Shown piece after piece: positions 8,138 through 16,609 of a stretch of DNA of 64,000 bases (position 1 is the first letter of the stretch; each line of letters opens with the position of its first letter). Location of the stretch: NCBI RefSeq assembly GCF_018122595.1, contig NZ_JAGRQH010000001.1, positions 1 through 64,000 on the forward strand, in the 5' to 3' direction. The notes under the pieces were generated by a model. That model ran no database searches and was not told the DNA's origin. It was given only the letters and a program-made list of their open reading frames with translations. The stretch is from Neokomagataea anthophila (GTDB lineage: Bacteria > Pseudomonadota > Alphaproteobacteria > Acetobacterales > Acetobacteraceae). Both the position numbers and the translations under genes were made by a program.

Positions 8138-10510
8138 TTACCCCAAATACTCCTGCCCCATCACATGCCCCCACACCAAATGCTCAGCCGGTACGGGGCG
8201 TCCTAAATAAAAACCCTGTAAGTCCGTACACCCTGCCTCACGTAGAAAACGATAATGCTCGGGGGAAGACACCCCCTCGGCGGTCAAAGAGAGACCCAAA
8301 TCAACTGACAACTCTACCGCAGACCTCAAAATGCCCTTACTTTTAGGGTTGTACAAAACATCCTGCACAAGGCTTGCATCCAACTTAATTTTAGAAAATG
8401 GATAAAGGCGTAGGTAATTCATTGACGAATATCCTGCGCCAAAATCATCCATTGCTAATTTAATGCCCGCCTCATCAAGCAGCGCAAGCGCATGAGCCAC
8501 TTGTGGCCCCACATCCAAAGCAAACGTCTCCGTCACTTCAAGCTGTAAGCGTGAGGGGTCAATACCTGCATGATGCACGATATCTAATATACGCTCTGCC
8601 ACTCCCGGCACTGAAAAATGCATAGCCGCCATATTAACGGCAACCCACGTTCCCTTGGGCCAACCCGCCGCCTGCTTGCACGCAGTCTCTAACACCCAAT
8701 AATCAAACGTCTCGCTCTGACCATTCTCTTCAATCAGCGCAATGACCTTTTGAATAGAAACAGCTCCATGCACAGCACCACTCCAGCGCGACAAAGCTTC
8801 ATAACCGACAACAAACCCTGTCTGCGCATGAATAATCGGCTGATACACCAGTTGAAACTCATGTTGATCCACGGCGCGGCGAATATCATCCATCAACCGA
8901 GACTGCCGATCCCCACCATATACAATGACCTGATCAACAACAGAACACCGCTCACCATTTCCAGATAACGCATCCTGCAGAGCCATTTCTGCAGCTTCTA
9001 AAAAAAGATCAGCACGCTGGTTCTCTACCATCGATAGAACCGAGCCAATATGCGGATTTAACACAACGTGTTGACCATTCTCCAAAACAATCCGCTCACC
9101 TAAAGACGCATGTAAACGCTGTATAAACGCCTCAACTGATACTCGATCAAAACATCCTGACAGCGGACGACGCGCCGTCACAACAGCCAAACGCGCCTGT
9201 GCATAACGCCCAACATACAAAGAACCTGATTCACGCATCAAACGGATTGCAGCCTCTCTTAGAACCCTCCCTTCTTCAATCGTGCTACGCCCCTCTAACG
9301 ACGCACCAAGCGATATAATGCAAACAACCACTTCACCAGCAGAAGATGCTCTTTCCTGTAATAAAGCCTGCAGGTGTTCAATTACGGCTAAACGATTAGG
9401 CAGCCCTGTCTCTCGGTCACAACGTGCCCTCTGACCATGCGCAATACGCGCAGCGCGCTCTCGCGTTATATCAAGTCCGACCCCTCGATAACCTTGAAAA
9501 ACACCGTTTTCATAAACGGGCCGCCCCGTTAATTGGCACCACACTTTACGGTTAGGCAAAACCAAAGCGATATCTAACTCACGAAAAGGAAGTTTTCGCT
9601 CCAAACAATGGAGCAGATGCCGTGCTGGCATCTGCATTTTTTCTTGCCAAACAAAACACCCCTTACCCGTAGCCCCGTCAGAGAGCGACAAAATATCATG
9701 CAATTTCATCTCAGCGAAACGTTCTACCGGCAAGCCCATCGCCAAAGACTGATCTTTCTTAGTATTAATACAAAAACCGTCCTTATCAGTCTCCCAAACC
9801 CAATAATTATAATTATTTATATTTTTATTTGATAAAATTGATAATATTTCTACAATTGATTTATTATTTTTTATAATAAAAGATACACGAAACTTCAATA
9901 ATTTCCATAAATTATATACAATAATAATCAAAACTATCAAACATGAAACATAAAATTCCATGTAATATTCTTTTATACCGTATATATTATAGATAAAAAT
10001 GAATGACAAAATAAATGAAAAAAGAAATAATTCCGAAAATACAACACAAAATGATAGAGACAGTAGCGATATAAATATAATGAATATATCAAATATAAGT
10101 ATATTTTTTAACAAAAACGAAGAAAGATACATTGAATAAAATATTATTGGAGACCAAAAGAATCCAAGAATAATATTCAAAAATACAAGTGACTTTCTTT
10201 TTAGGATAACCAATGATTCATTTTGTATATAAATACCTAAAATATTAAAAATAATATACCATAAAATAATAGCTCCCCAAATCAAACTTCCAGACCAAAA
10301 TGCCGCATAAGCATTATATCTCCATAGTCCTGCTATAAGGATGGAAACCGCATACATCTGACATAGTAGATATATCCGTACGGACAGTCGCTCAGTATCA
10401 CAAGCTAATGGGTCTATAATGCCCTTCAGCTTGTTACGCCCCAAGGCCAATACATCATGCACCAAAGATCGTAACGCTTTCACAGAACGACAGCCCTCAC
10501 AGATGAGCAT
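8138..10510 (-). CDS. Membrane-anchored PAS-GGDEF-EAL protein, probable c-di-GMP phosphodiesterase
   Basis: A 790-residue protein. After about 45 soluble residues come roughly five to six very hydrophobic, Ile/Phe-rich segments (about 45-210), then a PAS domain (about 235-355, ending with RGVGLDITRERAA), a GGDEF domain (about 360-520) and an EAL domain (about 535-785). The GGDEF signature is replaced by AQARL (RYAQARLAV), so diguanylate cyclase activity should be lost. The EAL domain keeps YEALSRW, VNMAAMHF, LEVTE, MDDFGAGYSS, the Lys of KIKLDAS, AEGV and LQGFYLGRP, so c-di-GMP hydrolysis is expected. A GGAGGT touches the ATG with no spacing, so a slightly later start is possible. The gene is followed 1 bp later by folP. 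The membrane segment is far richer in AT than the flanking parts. Confidence 0.88.
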   Translation of the reverse strand: MLICEGCRSVKALRSLVHDVLALGRNKLKGIIDPLACDTERLSVRIYLLCQMYAVSILIAGLWRYNAYAAFWSGSLIWGAIILWYIIFNILGIYIQNESLVILKRKSLVFLNIILGFFWSPIIFYSMYLSSFLLKNILIFDIFIIFISLLSLSFCVVFSELFLFSFILSFIFIYNIYGIKEYYMEFYVSCLIVLIIIVYNLWKLLKFRVSFIIKNNKSIVEILSILSNKNINNYNYWVWETDKDGFCINTKKDQSLAMGLPVERFAEMKLHDILSLSDGATGKGCFVWQEKMQMPARHLLHCLERKLPFRELDIALVLPNRKVWCQLTGRPVYENGVFQGYRGVGLDITRERAARIAHGQRARCDRETGLPNRLAVIEHLQALLQERASSAGEVVVCIISLGASLEGRSTIEEGRVLREAAIRLMRESGSLYVGRYAQARLAVVTARRPLSGCFDRVSVEAFIQRLHASLGERIVLENGQHVVLNPHIGSVLSMVENQRADLFLEAAEMALQDALSGNGERCSVVDQVIVYGGDRQSRLMDDIRRAVDQHEFQLVYQPIIHAQTGFVVGYEALSRWSGAVHGAVSIQKVIALIEENGQSETFDYWVLETACKQAAGWPKGTWVAVNMAAMHFSVPGVAERILDIVHHAGIDPSRLQLEVTETFALDVGPQVAHALALLDEAGIKLAMDDFGAGYSSMNYLRLYPFSKIKLDASLVQDVLYNPKSKGILRSAVELSVDLGLSLTAEGVSSPEHYRFLREAGCTDLQGFYLGRPVPAEHLVWGHVMGQEYLG

Positions 10511-10692
10511 ACCTCCGCCAAGCGCAGCAGTCCCTCACATCACAACCAATGAAGCTGCCTGATTGTCCTGCGACACTCTCTTAAGAGGAGCGCTGCTCAG
10601 AATTTGAGCAACACCCCATTAAGTAATTGAATTTAATATGCAAACTCAATAGGGAGAGCGCCACTTTCTCCCTTCATCTACACTATGAAATA

Positions 10693-11454
10693 TCAACCCC
10701 GGCGGGCCTGCTCCAAATCCGTATCCATTTGCATATCATTCAACGCTCCCGGCGCTATAACAGCCGTTCCAAATACGAAGGTCGGCGTTCCGTCCAACCC
10801 AATCGCCTGTGCTAGGTCAAGGTTAGACCGAATAGCCGTAATAACCGCAGGAGAATTCATATCTTTTACCAGTCGGTCTGCATCAATACCATTTGCCTGC
10901 GCAATTTGACGTACCCGGTCAAAACTTGGCGTCACCGTATCGCTCATGAGGGCCTGACGTAAAACATCATATTTCCCTTGAAGGCTAGCCGCCTGCACCG
11001 CCTGCGTATCCAAGACACTCCCTTTGCCCAAAACCGGCACCAAGCGTTCAACTAGACGTACATCCTTGTGGCGCGCCAAAAACCGCTCCACAACCGGCAC
11101 CATAGCCCGACAATAAGAGCAACGTGGATCCAAGAACTCCACGACCGTAACCGCCCCTTTCGGATTCCCGCGCACGGCATAATCTGGCGCATCCCGCAAA
11201 GCCGCCCAATGCTGACGCACAGCATCACGCGCAGTATTTTGCTGCTGTTGGGCCATTTGCTCACGCAAAGAGCGCAGAGCTTCCGTCAAAATCGTCGGGT
11301 CTTCTTTTAACGCCTGACGAACAATCCCAACGATTTCTGCACGCTGCTCAGTCGTGAAATGCGTCCCCGTCCCATCTGCCGCATGGACATAACCGCCCAA
11401 GCCCAACACAGAACAAACCGCTAAGCCACGAAAAAACTTAGAAAAACGTCTCAC
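10693..11454 (-). CDS. Periplasmic DsbA/ScsC-like thiol-disulfide oxidoreductase
   Basis: Thioredoxin-fold protein with active site C112-S-Y-C115 (LDPRCSYCRAMVP) and a cis-Pro loop GTPTFVFG. From the GTG at 11454, preceded by GGAG seven bases away, the protein has 253 residues and an N-terminal signal peptide (RR, then LAVCSVLGLGG) cleaved probably after HA near residue 25. Residues 35-75 form a helical N-terminal extension (TTEQRAEIVGIVRQALKEDP) like the oligomerisation region of ScsC or BdbD-type proteins. It may form or shuffle disulfides in secreted proteins. Divergent from the GGT-like lipoprotein gene. Confidence 0.85.
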   Translation of the reverse strand: MRRFSKFFRGLAVCSVLGLGGYVHAADGTGTHFTTEQRAEIVGIVRQALKEDPTILTEALRSLREQMAQQQQNTARDAVRQHWAALRDAPDYAVRGNPKGAVTVVEFLDPRCSYCRAMVPVVERFLARHKDVRLVERLVPVLGKGSVLDTQAVQAASLQGKYDVLRQALMSDTVTPSFDRVRQIAQANGIDADRLVKDMNSPAVITAIRSNLDLAQAIGLDGTPTFVFGTAVIAPGALNDMQMDTDLEQARRG

Positions 11455-11766
11455 AAAAACACTCCAGAACCAAGCTATGCCTCCATGGTACGGCATACCC
11501 AAAAACACACAAGCACCAGCCCCACCATAAAGCCGTACCGCATTAAAGAACGTACAGACACAAGAAGAAGCACGGCTGCCCCCTCCCATAATGCGGCAAT
11601 TCTCGGTATGACTAGACCAAACCCTGAGGTGGCGGCGTCCGGTTTACCGTCAAACGCCCGCCCGTTTTGCCTGACCCGAGGCCCAGACAGTACGGAGTAA
11701 CGCCAGGTGGCGCATCGTCGAGACCAGATTTCTGCCCATACCCGCACCAAGGGTCGCCTCTTCCGC
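11455..11766. other. Divergent intergenic region
   Basis: About 310 bp between the minus-strand thioredoxin-fold gene and the plus-strand GGT-like gene. It must hold both promoters. I see no clear promoter consensus, hairpin or supported reading frame; the open frames here only extend the two neighbouring genes upstream without credible start signals. Confidence 0.4.
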
Positions 11767-13116
11767 ATGATTGCAGGCACCACCAGCCTCATGTCGCTGG
11801 TGGCCTGTTCAAGCCTCCCTTCTGCCCCACCGGCTTTAACATCAATTGGCCACAGCCTCTTTGGCAAAACGGGCACCCCCGCTCTCACAGGGCCCATCGG
11901 TACTGTCGTCACAGACGAACCACAGGCTAGCCTCACAGGCCATGACGTCCTTGCACGCGGTGGTAATGCCGTCGACGCCGCCGTCGCAACCGCAACAGCC
12001 CTTAGCGTCACACTACCCTCTCGTGCGTCTTTAGGCGGCGGCGGTGCGTGCCTTGTTTGGCGCCCGGGGAGCGATGCCCACAGCTTCGCCTTCCTCCCCC
12101 GCGCTGCCAGCACAACCACCAACCAAGACCGCCCAGCAGGCACACCCGCAACATTGCGCGGCCTGTACCTGATGCACCACAGCTACGGCAGCGTGGACTT
12201 CAATGATCTGCTCACCCCGGCCATCACATTGGCAAATAATGGCATCACCGTAAGTCATACACTCGCTAGTGATATCGCTGCCGTGCAGACCGCTCTCTTT
12301 GCTGATGATACGGCCCGCACACTTTTTAGCCATGACGGCACCCCGCTCAGCACAGGTGATACTCTCGCACAGCCACGCCTTGCTGGTTTTCTTGAACGCC
12401 TCCGCAACGCTGGCATTGGTGACCTCTATACCGGCGCACTCGCCACCGTCTTTTCCAATGCAGCTCAATCTGCTGGCGGTGCCCTCACAGCTGATGACTT
12501 ACGTCAGACCCTACCTGTAGAGAGTGCCGCCCTCACCACATCCAATAACGGTCTCACCGCCGATTTCACGGCCCCACCCGCAGATGGCGGCTTAGGCGCG
12601 GCAATTCATTACACGACCGGTGCCCCAGCCCAAGGCGTCGTCGCAGCGTGGCGCGCTTCCGGTAGTACAGACCTCAACACGGCACAAGCACTGCTCAATG
12701 ACAAACGCGCTGGCGGCGATACACTCCCGGCTCTGCCCGCTTCAACAGCTTTTACCATCACAGACCGCACAGGCTTAGCCGTCGCTTGTACGCTCTCTGA
12801 TTATAACCTGTTCGGTACGGGACGCATTGCCGGCAATACCGGCGTTGTTCTCGGCGCATCACCGACCCAAGCACCTCGCCCATTGCTACCCGCAGCAATC
12901 CTTCATTCAGGCAAAACACTCCACGCCGTCATCGCTGCATCTGGCCAAAATGGCGCAGCCGATGCCGTGGGAGATGCAGCACGCGCGGTTGCTAACGGGC
13001 AAACAACCCTGCCTGAAGGGCCAGGTCGTACCAATGCAATCCTCTGCAATGGTGATAGTTGCCATGGTGTGACGGATAGCCGCGGCACAGGCCTCGCTAC
13101 CGGCACCACCCACTAA
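11767..13116 (+). CDS. Divergent gamma-glutamyltransferase-family lipoprotein
   Basis: About 449 residues from ATG 11767, which gives a lipoprotein signal: MIAGTTSLMSLVACSS with lipobox LVAC. The mature part follows the gamma-glutamyltransferase (GGT) pattern: DVLARGGNAVDAAVATA, LGGGGACLVW, TPAITLANNGI, APPADGGLGAA and FGTGRIAGNTGVVLG. Normal GGTs are near 580 residues and self-cleave before a Thr in TTH-S-VVD. The aligned stretch here is STAFTITD, giving Ser at the nucleophile position, Ala for the His, and apparent loss of the QMDDF and SSM substrate segments. It may have another substrate, act without autoprocessing, or be inactive. A strong hairpin terminator follows. Confidence 0.72.
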   Translation: MIAGTTSLMSLVACSSLPSAPPALTSIGHSLFGKTGTPALTGPIGTVVTDEPQASLTGHDVLARGGNAVDAAVATATALSVTLPSRASLGGGGACLVWRPGSDAHSFAFLPRAASTTTNQDRPAGTPATLRGLYLMHHSYGSVDFNDLLTPAITLANNGITVSHTLASDIAAVQTALFADDTARTLFSHDGTPLSTGDTLAQPRLAGFLERLRNAGIGDLYTGALATVFSNAAQSAGGALTADDLRQTLPVESAALTTSNNGLTADFTAPPADGGLGAAIHYTTGAPAQGVVAAWRASGSTDLNTAQALLNDKRAGGDTLPALPASTAFTITDRTGLAVACTLSDYNLFGTGRIAGNTGVVLGASPTQAPRPLLPAAILHSGKTLHAVIAASGQNGAADAVGDAARAVANGQTTLPEGPGRTNAILCNGDSCHGVTDSRGTGLATGTTH

Positions 13117-13123
13117 ACAATAC

Positions 13124-13160
13124 AAAGCCCGCTCGAAGATACCCTCTTCAAGCGGGCTTT
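13124..13160. terminator. Bidirectional rho-independent terminator
   Basis: AAAGCCCGCT and AGCGGGCTTT pair around a loop that contains a second short complementary pair (GAAGA/TCTTC). The 3' arm runs into TTTTT on the plus strand and the 5' arm gives a run of T on the minus strand, so it can serve both the GGT-like gene and the convergent fliP. Confidence 0.88.
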
Positions 13161-13183
13161 TTCCATAGGGCGAAAGTCTTACT

Positions 13184-13921
13184 TTACCCTGTAAAACTTC
13201 GCACCAAACTCCCCGCCACCATGGACCACCCATCCACGGCCACAAAAAATATCAACTTAAATGGCAATGATACGGTGTTCGGCGGCAGCATCATCATTCC
13301 CAAACTCATCAAAACGCTCGACACCACCAAATCAATAATCAAAAACGGCAAATACAATAAAAACCCCATTTCAAAACCGCGCCGTAACTCTCCCACCATA
13401 AACGCTGGCACCAAAACACGCCACGGCGTCTGACCAATACTGGCAGGCGGCTTCTCATGTGCAATATTCAAAAATGTCGTCACGTCATCGGGCCGTACCG
13501 TCGCCGCCATAAAGTCATGGAAAGGCTGGGCCGTACGGCTTAACCCTTCCATCTCATCAACTTGCCCAGCCATCATCGGCTGGACACCCATATCCCACGA
13601 TTTCTGCAATGTCGGCTGCATCACAAACAATGTGAGAAATAAGGCCAAACCAATCAGAACCGGGTTCGGCGGCGTTCCTTGTGCACCCAACGCACTGCGT
13701 AATAAGGACAACACCACAACAATACGCGTAAACGCCGTCACCATCACTAAAAGGCTCGGCGCGAGGGAAAGAACCGTAATCAGTGCACTCAGTTGCACCA
13801 AACGGCTCGTCGTTCCAGCCCCTCCGCCCTGCCCGAGGTCAATATTCACCGCCTGAGCCAACGCCATATGCGGAACCATCACGCAGGCAAACGCAACACC
13901 CACCGCCAGAAACCACTTCAT
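13184..13921 (-). CDS. fliP: Flagellar export gate protein FliP
   Basis: Core inner-membrane component of the flagellar type III export gate, forming a ring with FliQ and FliR. The 245-residue protein (start 13921, MKWFLAVGVAF) begins with a cleavable signal peptide ending near ALA-QA and has four hydrophobic segments with the FliP signatures TRIVVVLSLLRSALG, GTPPNPVLIGLALFLT and MGMMMLPP-type C-terminal sequence. Its ATG overlaps the fliO stop (ATGA). It is convergent with the GGT-like gene. Confidence 0.96.
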   Translation of the reverse strand: MKWFLAVGVAFACVMVPHMALAQAVNIDLGQGGGAGTTSRLVQLSALITVLSLAPSLLVMVTAFTRIVVVLSLLRSALGAQGTPPNPVLIGLALFLTLFVMQPTLQKSWDMGVQPMMAGQVDEMEGLSRTAQPFHDFMAATVRPDDVTTFLNIAHEKPPASIGQTPWRVLVPAFMVGELRRGFEMGFLLYLPFLIIDLVVSSVLMSLGMMMLPPNTVSLPFKLIFFVAVDGWSMVAGSLVRSFTG

Positions 13922-14226
13922 GGCGCATCCTCCAGCAATGCGGCAAACGCCGGAGCGGACGACCACTCAAGCAGCACATCCGTCGCGCCACCACTCAAAA
14001 CGAGAACCTCTTTTTGCCCACACCGCACCAAAGACAGCCTGCGCGTACGGTCCAACGATAAATGCGCCTCTAAAACCAAAGATTTATCAGGCGACACAGC
14101 TCTACCTTTATGCGGCGTTAACCGTGCCAAAAGTGGTTTCAGACCAATAATAGCCCCCACAATCATACAAAGGGCAAAACACGCCAAAATCACTTCATGC
14201 AGGCTCATTGTCAGGCTCTCCATCAT
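13918..14226 (-). CDS. fliO: Flagellar biosynthesis protein FliO
   Basis: A short protein of about 102 residues (or 96 from the ATG at 14208, which has a better spaced GGAGAG) with one N-terminal membrane segment (VILACFALCMIVGAIIGL) and a small C-terminal cytoplasmic domain. RRLSLVRCGQKEVLVLSGG is the conserved FliO sequence. FliO helps FliP assemble into the export gate, and the two genes overlap here by 4 bp. Confidence 0.85.
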   Translation of the reverse strand: MMESLTMSLHEVILACFALCMIVGAIIGLKPLLARLTPHKGRAVSPDKSLVLEAHLSLDRTRRLSLVRCGQKEVLVLSGGATDVLLEWSSAPAFAALLEDAP

Positions 14227-14386
14227 CCTTGACCGCCATGCTGCTGCACAAAGGTTAAGAAACGCCTAATCGCGAGCCGATGAATACCTGCACCACACTC
14301 CCCCGCACCTCGTCCATATACGGATTATTAACCAATTCCTGTCACCATAACCTCAACTCAGACACAGCCCACCCGGCGGAAAACGC
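14227..14386. promoter_or_regulatory. Divergent promoter region of fliOP and the flgB operon
   Basis: The 160-bp gap separates two oppositely transcribed flagellar units. It carries a TTAACC half-site at 14328-14333 and a TTAAG at about 14255. CtrA of Alphaproteobacteria binds TTAA-N7-TTAA(C) and often controls flagellar genes, but no complete site is visible, so CtrA control is only a possibility. Confidence 0.35.
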
Positions 14387-14779
14387 ATGAAAAATATCGA
14401 CACCACCGCCCAAAGTGGCACCGATCTTTTTGCCCTAGGCCAGCAACGCCTCGAATGGTTGCAAAACCGCCAGCAAGTACTGGCAGGCAATATCGCCAAT
14501 GCCAATACCCCCGGTTACGCCGCACAGGACGTTACCCCCTTTTCCGCCACACTCTCACAATTCGATATCGCACCAACCGCAACACAAAGCGGGCATATCG
14601 GCAGCACAACCTCGCACCCAGCGGTGCAGCGCATCGACACCGAAGAATCCCTTGATCACAACGGCATCGCTCTTGATCAACAGATGGAAAAAGTAGCTGA
14701 GGTTAACGACCAACAACATTTCACGGTCAATCTCTACGGCAAATATATGGCCATGTTTCAAACCGTTCTTGGTAAATAA
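14387..14779 (+). CDS. flgB: Flagellar basal-body rod protein FlgB
   Basis: Proximal rod subunit, 130 residues. The N-terminal motif LAGNIANANTPGYAAQDV is the rod/hook protein signature and the C-terminus has the heptad pattern that pairs with the N-terminal helix. There is no cleaved signal; rod proteins leave through the type III gate. First gene of flgB-flgC-fliE-fliQ-fliR-flhB, all on the plus strand with gaps of 17 bp or less. Confidence 0.95.
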   Translation: MKNIDTTAQSGTDLFALGQQRLEWLQNRQQVLAGNIANANTPGYAAQDVTPFSATLSQFDIAPTATQSGHIGSTTSHPAVQRIDTEESLDHNGIALDQQMEKVAEVNDQQHFTVNLYGKYMAMFQTVLGK

Positions 14780-14796
14780 GTTAAGAGAGAACAATC

Positions 14797-15204
14797 ATGG
14801 ACTTCTCCAATACTCTCAATATTTCCGCCAGCGGCATGGATGCACAATCCCAGCGTTTACGCATCGTGGCTGAAAACCTTGCCAATCAAAACACCACCGG
14901 TTCAACGCCCGGCGCAGACCCATACCGACGCAAAACCATTACTTTTGCTGAACATATTGACCAAGAAACCGGCGCCTCTTCCGTCGACATCCAAAAGATC
15001 GACCGTGATATGAGCGCATTTGAAACCCGCTATGACCCCTCCCACCCCGCCGCAGACGCTAAGGGTTATGTCAAAATCGCTAATGTCGATTCCATGACAG
15101 AAATGATGGATATGCGTGAGGCTGAGCAGTCCTACGAGGCCAACCTCAACACCATGCAAAGCACCCGCACCATGCTCTCACGCACGCTGGATCTGCTCAA
15201 ATGA
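14797..15204 (+). CDS. flgC: Flagellar basal-body rod protein FlgC
   Basis: Proximal rod subunit of 135 residues. The start MDFSNTLNISASGMDAQSQRLRI is preceded by AGAGAG. VAENLANQNTTGSTPG is the rod signature, and the C-terminal MDMREAEQSYEANL matches the conserved FlgC terminus. Its TGA overlaps the fliE ATG (ATGA). Confidence 0.96.
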   Translation: MDFSNTLNISASGMDAQSQRLRIVAENLANQNTTGSTPGADPYRRKTITFAEHIDQETGASSVDIQKIDRDMSAFETRYDPSHPAADAKGYVKIANVDSMTEMMDMREAEQSYEANLNTMQSTRTMLSRTLDLLK

Positions 15205-15524
15205 TCACATCTCTGTCTCAAGCGCACTCCGCCTACACCCAAAGCCTACAAAATAGCCAAACCCCTTCGCCCCTTGACGATGGCGTCTCCGATGGAGCCA
15301 CACCTTCCGCAAGTTTTGGCGATGTCCTCTCACAGACATTAGACCACGCCCTTGCCACCTCACACACAGCAGAAACCCAGTCTGCCCAAGGCTTACAAGG
15401 TCAAGGTGACATGACCCATATCGTCACGGCTGTCTCGAACGCACAGCTGACATTACAAACCACCACCGTATTACGGGACCGCATGGTGCAAGCATATCAA
15501 GACATTATGAAAATGGCGATTTAA
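15201..15524 (+). CDS. fliE: Flagellar hook-basal body complex protein FliE
   Basis: Junction protein joining the MS ring to the rod, 107 residues. The C-terminal half (MTHIVTAVSNAQLTLQTTTVLRDRMVQAYQDIM, read in pieces) fits the FliE pattern of an amphipathic helix ending in RDKVVQAYQEIM-like sequence. The N-terminal 50 residues are low-complexity and poorly conserved. Overlaps flgC by 4 bp; fliQ starts 3 bp after its stop. Confidence 0.92.
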   Translation: MITSLSQAHSAYTQSLQNSQTPSPLDDGVSDGATPSASFGDVLSQTLDHALATSHTAETQSAQGLQGQGDMTHIVTAVSNAQLTLQTTTVLRDRMVQAYQDIMKMAI

Positions 15525-15527
15525 CAC

Positions 15528-15800
15528 ATGCAAAGCCTCGATATCGGAGCCATTCTTGAGCAAACATTTCTTGTAATCCTCAAGCTCAGCGCTCCCGCTC
15601 TACTCACCGCATTGCTGGTTGGGCTCCTCATCTCACTGTTTCAAGCCATCACCCAAATCAATGAGACCACCCTATCTTTCGTCCCCAAGGTCCTCGCCAT
15701 CGGGGCCGTCATGATTTTAGCTGGCTCCTTCATGAGCAATACGCTCATTACGTTCACTCATCACCTTTTTGACCAACTTATTATCATTGGCGGCACCTAA
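15528..15800 (+). CDS. fliQ: Flagellar export gate protein FliQ
   Basis: Small 90-residue protein with two transmembrane hairpins (about 15-40 and 50-75). LLISLFQAITQINETTLSFVPK is the family hallmark (only part quoted: QAITQINETTLSFVPK). It joins FliP and FliR in the export gate. The TAA shares its last base with the fliR ATG (TAATG). Confidence 0.96.
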   Translation: MQSLDIGAILEQTFLVILKLSAPALLTALLVGLLISLFQAITQINETTLSFVPKVLAIGAVMILAGSFMSNTLITFTHHLFDQLIIIGGT

Positions 15801-16606
15801 TGCAGCCCATGGCCTTCAGCCTCGCCACACTCCCCATGTGGACCAGCGCTTTCCTACTCATCTTATGCCGTACCAGCGCCGCTTTTCTGGTCTTGCCCGG
15901 ACTGGGTGAACAAAGCCTTCCCATGATGCTCCGTGCCGGAATAGCCCTCACCATCACGACGCTCGTTGTGCCTCTCATTACTCCGCATTTCCACGGAATA
16001 TCCTTCGAAACACTCCCGCCACTCGCACTCTGCGCCATGATCGCCACCGAGGTCTTCTCCGGCCTCATCATCGGCTGGATGGCCCGCTTAATCGCCCTTG
16101 CTCTTCCCATCGCAGGTCAAATGATCGCGCTTTTTATCGGCCTCTCCAGCGTCCTTCAGCCTGACCCAGACCTTGGGGCGGGCAGTTCCGCCCCAGCACG
16201 CTTCTTCAACTTACTCGCACCTTTACTCCTCCTCATCAGCGGCGCCTATATCCTCCCCATACGCGCCCTCATTGGGAGCTATGACCTTATCCCCCCCGGC
16301 AGCTTTTTACTCAGCACCCAGCATATACCGCTCATTATAGATGCCACCCACAGCATCATCCTACTCACGGAACGTAGCTTTACTCTTGCCCTCGAACTCA
16401 GCGCGCCTTTCCTTATTCTTTCATTACTCTGGCAAGCCCTTACCGGCATTATGACGCGCTTGCTGCCCACACTTCAGGTTTCAACTTTGGTCAGCCCGCT
16501 ACAAATGCTCGGCGGCCTCGCCCTATTAGGCATCACACTCGAAGCCATACTGACCTTCTGGCAAAATCAGGCTTTTGACGTCTTGCACGGCCTACCGGGT
16601 TTATAA
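15800..16606 (+). CDS. fliR: Flagellar export gate protein FliR
   Basis: A 268-residue protein with about six membrane segments. Typical FliR features are RTSAAFLVLPGLGEQSLP near the N-terminus, the ATEVFSGLIIGWMARL helix and the SLLWQALTGIMTRLLPTLQV sequence. One copy assembles with the FliP ring and FliQ. It starts at the fliQ stop and is followed 3 bp later by flhB. Confidence 0.95.
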   Translation: MQPMAFSLATLPMWTSAFLLILCRTSAAFLVLPGLGEQSLPMMLRAGIALTITTLVVPLITPHFHGISFETLPPLALCAMIATEVFSGLIIGWMARLIALALPIAGQMIALFIGLSSVLQPDPDLGAGSSAPARFFNLLAPLLLLISGAYILPIRALIGSYDLIPPGSFLLSTQHIPLIIDATHSIILLTERSFTLALELSAPFLILSLLWQALTGIMTRLLPTLQVSTLVSPLQMLGGLALLGITLEAILTFWQNQAFDVLHGLPGL

Positions 16607-16609
16607 AAC

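Noticed and set aside
8138-10510. Active diguanylate cyclase
   Set aside because: The GGDEF signature is AQARL, which lacks the residues needed for cyclase activity; the EAL domain is the likely active one.
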